The notes under the pieces: generated by a model
Seen by the model: the letters and a program-made list of their open reading frames with translations, nothing else
Databases searched by the model: none
What the model was told of the DNA's origin: nothing
Assembly (NCBI GenBank): GCA_035771175.1
Contig: CM069604.1
Span: 19,965,115-20,029,114, forward strand
Origin: Paratinospora sagittata
Taxonomy: Eukaryota > Streptophyta > Magnoliopsida > Ranunculales > Menispermaceae
Length of the DNA stretch: 64,000 nucleotides
Direction of reading: 5' to 3'
Position numbers and translations under genes: made by a program
Shown here: positions 1 through 8,875 of the stretch, in pieces
Layout: every line of letters starts with the position of its first letter
Position numbering within the stretch: position 1 is the stretch's first letter

Positions 1-329
1 TTATTAATTGTTATACTCATGCACTATTTACCCACTGAGCGCGTTAAGCTCACTCCAATATTATCAAATCTTTCACAGGAAATTAGGGTGGACTGGGTGC
101 AGGTTATGGGGCCCACATTTTGTACCCTTTGTATGAATCATTGGAGATTTTGGGAGTATGTTCCCTTGACCATTTTATGTACAAAAGTATTCTGAATTAT
201 ATGAAATCAGATTTGTACTGTGTACTGTATTTCCGCTGCGTACTCTGTTATTACCATTATGATTGTTCCAAATGCGCTCCCGTCCGAGAGTGTACCGCCG
301 GTTTAGGCGCGTCCGGGCGGGGTGTGACA
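1..329 (+). repeat. 3' end of the 5' LTR (partial)
   Basis: Positions 1-329 align without gaps to 9642-9970 of the 3' LTR. I count three differences, all transitions: 37 G against 9678 A, 145 A against 9786 G, and 278 T against 9919 C (0.9 %). The LTR ends in GGTGTGACA, and the primer binding site follows five bases later. The short ORF through this stretch is not coding. Confidence 0.95.
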
Positions 330-334
330 TTTAA

Positions 335-346
335 TGGTATCAGAGC
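335..346 (+). other. Primer binding site (initiator-Met tRNA)
   Basis: TGGTATCAGAGC starts 5 nt after the LTR end. It is complementary to the 3' end of plant initiator methionine tRNA, the usual minus-strand primer of plant Ty3/gypsy elements. This fixes the LTR boundary at 329. Confidence 0.95.
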
Positions 347-487
347 GTACGGTCCACGGCCCGCTCAAGTCTACCAAATTAGGGAAAGAAATTATAGTTG
401 ATTTAAATATACATATAGTCATAATTTATTAGAAACTATATGTGTAGTTATTATTGAATATATGTATCTATATACATTAGTGTATAT

Positions 488-498
488 GAGGTACGTAT
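488..498 (+). promoter_or_regulatory. Candidate 5' splice donor
   Basis: GAG/GTACGTAT, with the cut after 490, matches the plant donor consensus at -2, -1, +1, +2, +3, +5 and +6. It is the best donor I see between the primer binding site and the first ORF. It could pair with the acceptors ending at 1017 and 3398. This is inferred from sequence only. Confidence 0.45.
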
Positions 499-1000
499 AA
501 AAAAAAAAAAAAAAAAAAAAAAATTCGAAAAAAATTTTATTTTTCGGAAATTATTTATTCAAAAAAAAAAAAAAAAATTTCTAAATTTCGAAAAAAAAAA
601 AAAAAAAATTTACTATTTGAAATATATCTAAAACTATATATATATGACTTCCATATATAGTTAAGATTAAAAATAACTATATATGATTTCTATATAGTAT
701 AAATTTCAAATATATATAGTTGCGTTATGAAAACTATATATATAATTATGATTAAATATGTCTATACATTCATATGTGAATATGACATATATACACATTT
801 CAAATAGTTGATTTTTGGAAACTATATATAGTTATGAGTCGATATGTCTATACATGAGAATACGACATATATACATCTAATCACTAAAGAAGAAAATTTC
901 ATGATGGCATAAACATCAACAGAAAACTCGAAAATAATGTCTAGCAGACAAGGCATAAATCTTAAAAATATTAGGAATATATTTTGTGTCTTTCACACAA

Positions 1001-1017
1001 ATTTATTTTCCTTTCAG
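1001..1017 (+). promoter_or_regulatory. Candidate 3' splice acceptor before the extra ORF
   Basis: A pyrimidine-rich stretch ending CCTTTCAG at 1017 is followed after exactly 7 nt by the ATG of the extra ORF at 1025. With the donor at 491 it would remove a 527-nt AT-rich intron containing all three poly-A tracts. Confidence 0.5.
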
Positions 1018-1024
1018 CAAAAGA

Positions 1025-2617
1025 ATGACCTCAAGGGAGGGAACAACTTCTACTAGCAGGGAACCAATTCCCACTAGACTAACGGAATTATCCAAAATAG
1101 AGGTTGTGACCATGAGGAGCATCGACAATAACGATCTCCGCCTCCGTCCAATCCTTCATGACAAACTCGCAACACTGGATTGGTTAAATATAACCAATGT
1201 TGAGGGTCAAGTCTCTTACAACTTGGTCCGATCCTTCTATGAAGCCATGACTTACGTGGGACTTCACGGAGATGAGTTCAGCCCTCACTTAATGACAACA
1301 ATCATGGGAACGACAATTCCTATCAATATCGAGATTATTGCTCGCCTTTTGGAGATCCCGATTGAGGAAATGATTATTGATCCACATGACCCCCAGACAG
1401 TTGCAGCGATCGCTGAATCTAATGCACAACTGTTCACTTCCCTCGCCAAAGAGCCATACACCCAATCAACATACACCAATCTCCCAAACAATCATCTTAA
1501 GCCATCTCTTGTCGGCCTCGGAAAGATTGTATACGGCAACATCTTGCCAGAAAGGGGCACTAGGGGCACTATGTCAAGGGCCCAACTCCTTGTGTTGTAT
1601 TGCATAGAGAAGAAAATAAAGGTGTCCCTACCACACATCATCATCCAACAAATGTTAAGGGTAATTCAAAACCCTTTAACGAAGGAATTCCTCGGTTACG
1701 GAGTCTTGATTCTGAGGATACTTTCCGAGGCAAACGTTGACACTTTCGATGGAACGTCAAAGCTGATCACTGAACCAGTTACAGCATCCTCTATCTTCAA
1801 GACCTATGGCACAAGTGGAGGGGTAACTGACGAAGAGGTATTCGGCACGACAAACAGAACTGCCGAAAGAATGAGGGACAAGCACGGGCGTTGCCTTCGC
1901 AAATGTCGACGCAAGATGCCTGTCAGAGACGGCCCAAATAATGATTCAAATCCCAATCCTACATCAAACCCAGCCCTGAATACTGCTCCAATTGATCCAC
2001 CACTTACTGATGAAGAATTATATGCCACACTAAATTCGCCACTACAAAGTCATGATAGACAAGGTCCACAAGCAAATCCACCAACTTGGAACGTGCCAAC
2101 TCAAGGCAACACTTCGTACCAAAGATTTCCACCTTCTGCGGTACAGTATCAGCCCGTTCCACAAGTTGCTGTAAACCAACAACAACAGTACTGGGCCTCA
2201 CCAAATCTTGGAGGACCAAACATTCCAATGAGCCCATTGTTTCCAACTTTTTCATCTCAAACAAACCAAATTATCCGGGGGGTTCCGGTTAGGGGATCTC
2301 CGCACAATCAATACAACTACGTTCCACCTATGAATCACCCATACAACCAATACTTTCCTCAAATGCCTATGGCCTACCCTTCACCTACGAGACAACCAAC
2401 CCATCAACCACCAATGGGACAACCGACTAACCTACTTGAACGGTTAGATGAAATGGCATCCAATATTGCTGCACTGACGGAGAGCCACAATCTTGTATTA
2501 ACTCGTTTGCAAAACTCCAACGCAGAGCGCACACACTCTCAACCTTCTATTAGTAGTCATTCTGTACATAACAGTAGATCTCGAAGAAATGGTAGTAGGC
2601 AAGAAGGCCAACATTAA
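1025..2617 (+). CDS. Extra retrotransposon ORF upstream of gag, plant transposon protein-like domain
   Basis: A 530-aa product of unknown function. The start is set at the ATG at 1025; the frame is open from a GTG at 986, but GTG is not an expected plant start and lies upstream of a likely splice acceptor. Roughly residues 45-250 resemble the 'putative plant transposon protein' family found in many plant retrotransposons: a FYEAMTYVGLHG-like segment, a helix-rich INIEIIARLLEIP stretch, then SRAQLLVLYCIEKKIKVSLP and LGYGVLILRILSEANVD. A basic patch (RCLRKCRRK, about 289-297) could be a nuclear-localisation or nucleic-acid-binding segment. A Pro/Gln/Asn-rich region follows (about 305-465), then a probable short coiled coil (LLERLDEMASNIAALTESH). 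No zinc knuckle, protease or polymerase motif is visible. The intact frame in a young element suggests it is used. The family match is from memory of its pattern and needs a profile search. Confidence 0.75.
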   Translation: MTSREGTTSTSREPIPTRLTELSKIEVVTMRSIDNNDLRLRPILHDKLATLDWLNITNVEGQVSYNLVRSFYEAMTYVGLHGDEFSPHLMTTIMGTTIPINIEIIARLLEIPIEEMIIDPHDPQTVAAIAESNAQLFTSLAKEPYTQSTYTNLPNNHLKPSLVGLGKIVYGNILPERGTRGTMSRAQLLVLYCIEKKIKVSLPHIIIQQMLRVIQNPLTKEFLGYGVLILRILSEANVDTFDGTSKLITEPVTASSIFKTYGTSGGVTDEEVFGTTNRTAERMRDKHGRCLRKCRRKMPVRDGPNNDSNPNPTSNPALNTAPIDPPLTDEELYATLNSPLQSHDRQGPQANPPTWNVPTQGNTSYQRFPPSAVQYQPVPQVAVNQQQQYWASPNLGGPNIPMSPLFPTFSSQTNQIIRGVPVRGSPHNQYNYVPPMNHPYNQYFPQMPMAYPSPTRQPTHQPPMGQPTNLLERLDEMASNIAALTESHNLVLTRLQNSNAERTHSQPSISSHSVHNSRSRRNGSRQEGQH

Positions 2618-2716
2618 TTTCTGGCATTGTACAAATTTTCTTTGACATATATGAATAAAATTGTTTTGTTTAAAGACTATCTTTGGTGGGCTGACTTACA
2701 ACCATTCTTTCTTTTG

Positions 2717-2763
2717 TATCACTAACTTTGGAGTGGTATGGGACACAACAAAATTGGAGGATA
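2717..2763 (+). repeat. Stem-loop 1 of 3 with loop GGTATGGGAC
   Basis: The left arm starts TATCACTAACTTT and the right arm ends AAATTGGAGGATA. They pair imperfectly around a loop containing GGTATGGGAC (2735-2744). Same layout as the units at 2842 and 2958. Confidence 0.55.
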
Positions 2764-2841
2764 CTAAATAAAATGTGGAAGTAAGAAAACCCATGACCTT
2801 GTGTGAAAAGAAACATTTGGAGAAAGTTGCATTACTAATAT

Positions 2842-2886
2842 TATCACTAAGTTTACACGGTATGGGACGAGTAAATTTGGACGATA
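2842..2886 (+). repeat. Stem-loop 2 of 3 with loop GGTATGGGAC
   Basis: The best-paired of the three: TATCACTAAGTTTAC pairs with GTAAATTTGGACGATA, including two G-U pairs, around the same GGTATGGGAC loop (2859-2868). It lies 124 bp after the first unit, measured loop to loop. Confidence 0.6.
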
Positions 2887-2957
2887 CTATTAGTGAACTT
2901 CTATTCAGCCAATGTTTTTAGAGACCGTGTTCATACAACTTAACTTGGTTGACACCC

Positions 2958-3004
2958 TTATTACTAAATTCATGTGGTATGGGACATATGAACTTGGATA
3001 ATAA
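2958..3004 (+). repeat. Stem-loop 3 of 3 with loop GGTATGGGAC
   Basis: TTATTACTAAATTCAT pairs with ATGAACTTGGATAATAA around the same loop (2976-2985), 117 bp after unit 2. The stem bases differ from units 1 and 2 but still pair, while the loop is unchanged. Confidence 0.6.
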
Positions 3005-3375
3005 TCGAACAGACTAAGAGTAAGCGTATGAATGCATAAGATTGCGATAGAACGTTAGATCAGGTTATTTACCGAGGCAAATCTTAGACTTTTTATGACT
3101 CGTATGACTTTTAAATAAAATATATGTATGTTCACAAAGACCACAACCAAATCATTTTAAATACTTGCAAAGATTTGTACTTATTATATAAACGTTCTAA
3201 CCTTGTTTTTACACCATGGCCCAACATACGAGTTATATAAGCTCTTTGATTCCTCAAAAAAAAAAAAAAAACTTCCACTATACTTAGAAAAATAGGTGAT
3301 TTTCATATTGCAGTACTCTCGAAATTGTTGCTGAGCATATTATAACATTATCCTTGGCTACAGTTCCTAAATCTT

Positions 3376-3398
3376 GGTTTTCCTTTTATCTTTGCCAG
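3376..3398 (+). promoter_or_regulatory. Candidate 3' splice acceptor before gag
   Basis: A long pyrimidine tract ending TTATCTTTGCCAG at 3398 is followed after exactly 7 nt by the gag ATG at 3406. This is the same spacing as at the acceptor before the extra ORF. Splicing from the donor at 491 would skip the extra ORF and bring gag next to the leader. Confidence 0.5.
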
Positions 3399-3405
3399 TG
3401 CGACA

Positions 3406-4974
3406 ATGCAAACCAGGAAGAGAGGAAGGCCACGTGTTGTTCATACAGCAGTGGAGGCACCTCCTGAGATTCAGGAACCGCCGCCTCAGACAACAGCACA
3501 GGCCACACCCAACACTGCCACTACATCTGGGCAGGCAATACCACCCCCACCCGCACCCTTTGCCATGCCTTCAAGCATTGAAACCTTCTTCGCTGGATTT
3601 ATTGAGGCAATGAAGGCCACTGTTCAAACTGCCGTTCGTGAGACTGCAGCTAGTCAGGTTGCCACGGTTCAAGTACCTGTAAAATTAGGGTCCGAAGCTC
3701 AAACCGATCAGATTACTAAATACAAGCGGCTACAACCTCTTACTTTCGATGGCACCATTGATCCTGATGAGGTGCAAAAGTGGTTGGATGAGTCCAAGAA
3801 GGCTCTTGATGCAATGGGAGTCGATGAGACTCGTAAAGTTCCACTAGCAACCTACCAACTTGTTGGTGCCGCAAACACATGGGGGATCACAGTGAAAGAA
3901 GACCCAAGGGTCAATATCGCAGATATGACTTGGCAACAGTTTGAGTCCATGTTTATTGATGAGTATTTTCCCAGCGCGGTGACAAAGCAGAAGCGCCAGG
4001 AATTTGCTAAGTTATATCAGGGCACCATGACCATCAGAGAATATGCTGGAAAATTTAAAGAATTATCAGTTTACTCTCTCTCCACAATCTCAACGGAGCG
4101 AGATAAGGCTGAGAAATTTTATAATGGTCTTCGCCATGACATTCGACAAGCCTTATCGATCTTGGATCTGCAGATTTACAAGGAGGTTGTTGACAAGGCC
4201 ATGAGCTTTGAACAAGAGAAGCTCTTACAGGAACAGAGAATGAATAAGGGCAAACGGCTTGCAACGTTTTCCCAACAAGGCTCGCAACAGGGCAACAAGA
4301 AGAAGCCCTACTACAATCAAAACCAAGCCCTCCCAGCCCCAGTTTCAAAGAATGTGGCCACAACACCTGCGGCTGAACCTTTTAACCCTAACCATCAGGG
4401 TTTCCGAAATCATGGCCGTGGCGGTCGTTATGGACGAGGTGGCCGTAGTAACGGCAATGGCAGAGGTGGTGGTCGACACCACAATCAGCCAGCCCAACAG
4501 CATAATCAGAATGGCCAGCAAAACCATCCGCAGTACAGGCCGACTTGTTTCAACTGCGGCCAGAAGGGCCATGTCAAACATCTTTGTCCGCACCCTCAGC
4601 AACCTATTCCGGCTATTCCAGTCCAACAAGCACCACCTGCTGCTAATGCCCAACCCAGGCCGACCCAGCAGAACCAGGGTCAACGGAATCAGGGCAGAGC
4701 ATATGCCATCGCTCACCAACCCCTCCCAGACAATAATGTCGTCGAAGGTACCTTTCCTTTGTTCAATACATTGGTGCATGTTTTGTTTGATTCAGGTGCT
4801 ACGCATTCTTTTATATCATCAACATTGGTAAGACATTTAGGCCTGCATCCTGAACCCACACACATCACACTCCATGTCACATCACCGTTCGGCTCGGGTA
4901 CTGACGTGAATTTGCAGTGTTCTCGATGTGAGCTTCGAATGTCCGAACAGATAATATATGCCGATCTTTTGTAA
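3406..4974 (+). CDS. gag: Gag polyprotein with N-terminal part of the aspartic protease
   Basis: 522 aa. The N-terminus is basic, with an AT-hook-like KRGRPR at residues 5-10. A Pro/Thr-rich linker is followed by a retrotransposon Gag capsid domain (about 105-275, from [11 protein letters not shown] to [10 protein letters not shown]). A Gly/Arg/Asn/Gln-rich segment (330-375) precedes a CCHC zinc knuckle (C381, C384, H389, C394) that would bind element RNA. The protease begins near 445, with active-site aspartate D462 in [10 protein letters not shown]. The frame ends at TAA 4972-4974, before the conserved C-terminal ILG motif of the protease, which is found instead at the start of the next ORF in the -1 frame. 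The start ATG is 7 nt after a strong splice acceptor. The product should form the virus-like particle in the cytoplasm. Confidence 0.93.
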   Translation: MQTRKRGRPRVVHTAVEAPPEIQEPPPQTTAQATPNTATTSGQAIPPPPAPFAMPSSIETFFAGFIEAMKATVQTAVRETAASQVATVQVPVKLGSEAQTDQITKYKRLQPLTFDGTIDPDEVQKWLDESKKALDAMGVDETRKVPLATYQLVGAANTWGITVKEDPRVNIADMTWQQFESMFIDEYFPSAVTKQKRQEFAKLYQGTMTIREYAGKFKELSVYSLSTISTERDKAEKFYNGLRHDIRQALSILDLQIYKEVVDKAMSFEQEKLLQEQRMNKGKRLATFSQQGSQQGNKKKPYYNQNQALPAPVSKNVATTPAAEPFNPNHQGFRNHGRGGRYGRGGRSNGNGRGGGRHHNQPAQQHNQNGQQNHPQYRPTCFNCGQKGHVKHLCPHPQQPIPAIPVQQAPPAANAQPRPTQQNQGQRNQGRAYAIAHQPLPDNNVVEGTFPLFNTLVHVLFDSGATHSFISSTLVRHLGLHPEPTHITLHVTSPFGSGTDVNLQCSRCELRMSEQIIYADLL

Positions 4975-7900
4975 TGGATTTTGATGACTTCGACATCATC
5001 CTCGGCATGGACTGGCTCGCACCACTGAATGCAACGATCGACTGTTTGCACAAGAACGTTCAGTTAACTTTGCCTACAGGAGAGTTTGTCAAGATTCAGG
5101 GAACAAGGCAATGGATACACAAATCAACAGTTGCACTTCTCAAGTCACAACTTCGAGCGTTGTCTCTTGGTGACGGCAATGAATCACCAGCTCTGTACCC
5201 TCCCGAAGTACGCGATGTTCCAGTCGTATCTGAATTCTCAACCGTTTTTCTTAATGACCTTCCTGGCCTACCTCCAGTTAGGGAATTCGATTTTGAGATC
5301 AACCTCATACCTGGGACAGGGCCTATCTCAATTCCACCATACAGAATGTCAAATGTTGAACTGGTCGAATTAGACAAACAACTTAAGGAATTAGAGCGTA
5401 ATGGCTTCATCCGAAAGAGTTCATCACCCTGGGGCGCTCCAGTTCTGTTTGTTCGCAAAAAGGATGGTTCGTTACGACTTTGCATCGATTATCGTAAGTT
5501 GAATAACGTCACCATCAAGAACAGATATCCGTTGCCCAGGATCGATGACTTATTCGACCAACTTCGAGCAGCCAAATACTTCTCTAAGATTGATTTACGG
5601 TCCGGTTATCACCAACTCCGGATCCGGGAGTCGGACATCACCAAGACGGCGTTCAGAACTCGGTACGGTCATTACGAATTCTTAGTTATGCCGTTCGGTC
5701 TAACAAATGCCCCTGCTGCATTCATGGATTTGATGAATCGCATATTCAGGTTATACTTAGACCGGTTTGTGGTGGTTTTTGTCGACGACATCTTGATATA
5801 TTCCTCAACCGAGGAAGACCATAAAATACATTTGAAGATCGTCCTCCAGACCTTACAAAGACACCAACTGTATGCAAAGTTGAGTAAGTGCGAATTTTGG
5901 GCGCAGAGAGTTCAATTCCTAGGCCATGTGGTTTCAGGCAATGGCATTGAGGTCGATCCTTCTAATGTTGAAGCAGTTTTAAACTGGAAGCAGCCTACCA
6001 CTGTTACTCAGATTAGGAGTTTTCTTGGTTTGGCTGGCTATTACAGACGCTTCATCAAGGACTTCTCAAAGATTGCTGAACCTATGACCAAGCTCACTCG
6101 CAAAGACGTGCGCTTCATCTGGAATCCCGCCTGTGAAGCATCATTTCAGGAATTGAAGAAACGCCTCACGACAGCACCTGTACTTATCACTCCCAGAAAT
6201 GGAATTGGTTTTTCATTATACACCGATGCCTCTCTCCAAGGCTTAGGTGCCGTACTAATGCAAGAAGGCCAAGTTGTTGCATATGCCTCTCGGCAACTGA
6301 AGATTCATGAGGGTAATTACCCAACCCATGACTTGGAACTTGCAGCTGTTGTGTTTGCACTTAAATTATGGCGTCATTACCTTTACGGTGAACGGTTCGA
6401 GGTCTTCTCAGATCACAAGAGTCTTAAGTACATATACACTCAGAGAGACCTAAACCTCCGCCAAAGAAGATGGTTGGAATTCTTGAAAGACTATGACTTC
6501 CAACTCCAGTACCATCCCGGAAAGGCCAATGTTGTGGCCGATGCTTTGAGTAGAAAATCTTATGTTGCTTGCACTCTTAACTATGAAATGGGGAAGTTGG
6601 CTACAGAGATGGACAACTTTAACCTCCAGCTGAATGAAGAGGGACCACGCCCACGACTCTCTCAATTGTCCGCTACCTCTGACCTCGTTCGCAAGATTTC
6701 AGCTACTCAAGCCAATGACCCTATGTTAATGGAGAAACGAGAACTTATACTCAGCGGGCAAGACTTTCCTCATTGGTCAGTCTCTGACGACGGAGCCATT
6801 TTCTATAAAAAATGTCTTTGTCTTCCGAACGATCCCGAGGTTCGGAAAGACGTGCTTACTGAGATGCACTGTTCGAGATATGCTATGCATCCTGGGGGTG
6901 ACAAGATGTACCAGGATGTCAAGCGACAATTCTGGTTTTCTGGAATGAAGAAGGCAATTGCAGACTTCGTTGCTCGATGTCTTGTTTGCCAGAAAGTTAA
7001 GGCAGAACGCAGACTTCCCTCTGGCCTTCTCCAGCCGTTACCTATTGGAGAATGGAAATGGGAGAACATCGCAATGGATTTTGTTACAGCCTTACCTCGA
7101 AATAATAAAGGGCAAGATGCTATCTGGGTTATCATTGACAGACTCACCAAGTCTGCACACTTCTTGCCAATAAAGTTCACGGATACTCCCGCCAAACTTG
7201 CAGAACTATATGAAAGAGAGATCGTACGCCTTCATGGCATACCACTCACGATCGTCTCTGATCGAGACCCTCGCTTCACCTCACACTTTTGGAAAAGCTT
7301 CCAAACTAGAATGGGTTCAAAGATCACTATGAGCACAGTCTTCCACCCTCAGACTGATGGGCAGTCAGAACGGCTTATCCAAATCTTAGAAGACATGCTA
7401 CGATGCTGCATTTTGGACTTTAATGACGGATGGGCAAAGTATTTACATCTAGCTGAGTTTGCATACAACAACAGCTACCAAACTAGTATCGGCATGGCAC
7501 CATACGAGGCTCTCTATGGTCGGCCTTGCAGATCTCCGGTATGCTGGTTAGATATGGCAGACCGACCGCAGTTGGGCCCTGAACTAGTTCAAGAGACTTC
7601 TGAGAAGATCACACTAGTAAAGGACCGACTTCGTGTTGCACAAAGTCGACAGAAGAGCTATGCTGACAAACGGCGACAGCCTCTGGAATTTGATAAGGGG
7701 GACTTTGTTTTTATACAAGTCCAGCCCACCCGAGGTGTCAAACGCTTTGGGATCAAAGGAAAGCTCTCCCCGCGGTATATCGGTCCATTTCCGATCATTG
7801 AACGTATTGGCAAACTTGCATATCGTCTGTCCCTTCCATCGTCCATGCCTAAGGTTCATGACGTTTTTCACGTATCTATGCTTCGCAAGTATCGTCCTGA

Positions 7901-8123
7901 TCCTTCGCATATCATCCCTTTAGTCGAGGTTCGGGTTGAGGAAGGAAATACGTACCAGGAGAAAGCAATCCAGATTTTAGATACAAAAACTCAAGAACTA
8001 CGGCGCCGTAGCATACCACTTGTGAAAGTGCTCTGGGATCACCACGGCGTAGAGGAAGCAACATGGGAACTAGAATCAACAATTAAACAAAAATACCCTG
8101 AATTGTTTTCTAGCACCAACTGA
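4974..8123 (+). CDS. pol: Pol: end of protease, reverse transcriptase, RNase H, integrase, chromodomain
   Basis: 1049 aa, intact. Residues 1-15 carry the end of the protease (IILGMDWL). The RT spans about 105-310 with D207 ([10 protein letters not shown]) and the FVDD box (D271, D272). RNase H (about 410-525) has D418, E455, D480 and D523. Integrase has an H2C2 zinc site (H632, H639, C669, C672) and a DD35E triad (D702, D763, E799; 35 residues between the last two). A GPF module (937-939) is followed by a chromodomain (about 993-1045, ILD...VKVLW...EATWELE). The product copies the RNA and inserts the DNA; the chromodomain is expected to guide insertion to marked chromatin. Of the three HP1 aromatic cage residues only the tryptophan (W1021) seems present. 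The ATG overlaps the gag stop (TAATG), so pol needs reinitiation, frameshifting, or a repaired frame in sister copies. Confidence 0.95.
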   Translation: MDFDDFDIILGMDWLAPLNATIDCLHKNVQLTLPTGEFVKIQGTRQWIHKSTVALLKSQLRALSLGDGNESPALYPPEVRDVPVVSEFSTVFLNDLPGLPPVREFDFEINLIPGTGPISIPPYRMSNVELVELDKQLKELERNGFIRKSSSPWGAPVLFVRKKDGSLRLCIDYRKLNNVTIKNRYPLPRIDDLFDQLRAAKYFSKIDLRSGYHQLRIRESDITKTAFRTRYGHYEFLVMPFGLTNAPAAFMDLMNRIFRLYLDRFVVVFVDDILIYSSTEEDHKIHLKIVLQTLQRHQLYAKLSKCEFWAQRVQFLGHVVSGNGIEVDPSNVEAVLNWKQPTTVTQIRSFLGLAGYYRRFIKDFSKIAEPMTKLTRKDVRFIWNPACEASFQELKKRLTTAPVLITPRNGIGFSLYTDASLQGLGAVLMQEGQVVAYASRQLKIHEGNYPTHDLELAAVVFALKLWRHYLYGERFEVFSDHKSLKYIYTQRDLNLRQRRWLEFLKDYDFQLQYHPGKANVVADALSRKSYVACTLNYEMGKLATEMDNFNLQLNEEGPRPRLSQLSATSDLVRKISATQANDPMLMEKRELILSGQDFPHWSVSDDGAIFYKKCLCLPNDPEVRKDVLTEMHCSRYAMHPGGDKMYQDVKRQFWFSGMKKAIADFVARCLVCQKVKAERRLPSGLLQPLPIGEWKWENIAMDFVTALPRNNKGQDAIWVIIDRLTKSAHFLPIKFTDTPAKLAELYEREIVRLHGIPLTIVSDRDPRFTSHFWKSFQTRMGSKITMSTVFHPQTDGQSERLIQILEDMLRCCILDFNDGWAKYLHLAEFAYNNSYQTSIGMAPYEALYGRPCRSPVCWLDMADRPQLGPELVQETSEKITLVKDRLRVAQSRQKSYADKRRQPLEFDKGDFVFIQVQPTRGVKRFGIKGKLSPRYIGPFPIIERIGKLAYRLSLPSSMPKVHDVFHVSMLRKYRPDPSHIIPLVEVRVEEGNTYQEKAIQILDTKTQELRRRSIPLVKVLWDHHGVEEATWELESTIKQKYPELFSSTN

Positions 8124-8348
8124 TGAAGTGATACGTTGTATTATTTTCCTTTATCAATATCAGGATGAAACATTGTTTACACCTATCTTAATACATTGTT
8201 TCACTTCAAGAACTACCAGATGTCTGAAAATAATATCAATGGATAGAGTATTACACACATGCAGTGGCCTCATTCACAGCCTGCGGCTACTTCTCAAACC
8301 GCCAACCCCCATCACTACTTGACTTGATTTCGAGGGCGAAATCCCTTT

Positions 8349-8361
8349 AAGGGGGGTAGAG
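8349..8361 (+). other. Polypurine tract
   Basis: AAGGGGGGTAGAG lies immediately before the TGTAATACC start of the 3' LTR. It primes plus-strand synthesis and confirms the LTR start at 8362. The 225 bp between the pol stop and this tract hold nothing else I recognise. Confidence 0.9.
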
Positions 8362-8440
8362 TGTAATACCCTGTATTTCACAAAAAAAAAAAAAAAAAAA
8401 AAATTTACTATTTGAAATTTTTACTATTTGGGCAACGCCC

Positions 8441-8866
8441 GAACGTTCAGGCGCATGCCAGAACGTTCAGGCGCCTGCAAGAACGTTCAGGCGCCTGCCA
8501 GAACGTTCAGGCGCCTGCCAGAACGTTCAGGCGGCATGCCAGAACGTTCAGGCGGATGCCAGAACGTTCAGGCGCCTGCCAGAACGTTCAGGCGGCATGC
8601 CAGAACGTTCAGGCGCCATGCCAGAACGTTCAGGCGCCTGCCAGAACGTTCAGGCGCCATGCCAGAACGTTCAGGCGCCTGCCAGAACGTTCAGGCGCCA
8701 TGCCAGAACGTTCGGGCGCCATGCCAGAACGTTCGGGCGCCATGCCAGAACGTTCGGGCGCCATGCCAGAACGTTCGGGCGCCTGCCAGAACGTTCGGGC
8801 AGACGCCTGCCAGAACGTTCAGGCGCCTGCCAGAACGTTCAGGCGCCTGCCAGAACGTTCAGGCGC
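8441..8866. repeat. 21-unit tandem repeat in U3, each unit with palindrome GAACGTTC
   Basis: Twenty-one copies of a 20-21 bp unit, typically GAACGTTC followed by AGGCGCCTGCCA or AGGCGCCATGCCA. The first palindrome starts at 8441 and the last at 8853, an average spacing of 20.6 bp, close to two helical turns. Five consecutive units (about 8707-8800) share TTCGGG instead of TTCAGG, which suggests a recent local expansion. The array is GC- and CpG-rich in an otherwise AT-rich element and ends about 10 bp before the TATA box. Confidence 0.95.
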
Positions 8867-8875
8867 ACAAAATCT

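Larger units (their letters stand above)
330..1024 (+). other. AT-rich untranslated leader of the retrotransposon
   Basis: No convincing ORF. It holds three poly-A tracts (A25 at 499-523, A17 at 561-577, A18 at 591-608). It also holds a degenerate direct repeat built on AACTATATATA and ATGTCTATACAT, with copies at about 729-798 and 817-878. A 5' splice-donor-like site (GAG/GTACGT) follows position 490 and a 3' splice acceptor ends at 1017. The AT-richness between them is typical of a plant intron. The segment at 609-623, with the A18 run before it, also occurs near the start of the LTR (8404-8418). Confidence 0.8.
2618..3405 (+). other. Spacer between the extra ORF and gag
   Basis: No ORF that looks coding. 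It contains three related stem-loops (2717-3004), listed separately. There is a weak donor-like GA/GTAAGC around 3019, a poly-A tract near 3257-3270, and a strong splice acceptor ending at 3398. Apart from these I see nothing in 3030-3370. Confidence 0.7.

Noticed and set aside
120..401. 93-codon ORF at the 5' LTR end (and its twin at 9761-9985)
   Set aside because: It crosses the LTR end and primer binding site, has no domain, and its twin in the other LTR runs into satellite DNA.
986..1024. GTG start at 986 for the extra ORF
   Set aside because: Plant translation is not expected to start at GTG, and the segment lies inside a likely intron ending at 1017; the ATG at 1025 is preferred.
4960..4976. 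Canonical programmed -1 frameshift signal at the gag/pol junction
   Set aside because: The bases before the stop do not form an X XXY YYZ heptamer in the gag frame, so a standard slippery site is not supported.
4055..7923. Numerous ORFs of 60-190 codons in other frames across gag and pol
   Set aside because: Shadows of the two real frames, which carry all the recognised domains and catalytic residues.
8441..8866. CRISPR-like look of regularly spaced short repeats
   Set aside because: There are no unique spacers; the whole 20-21 bp unit is repeated, and the array lies in U3 of a plant LTR.
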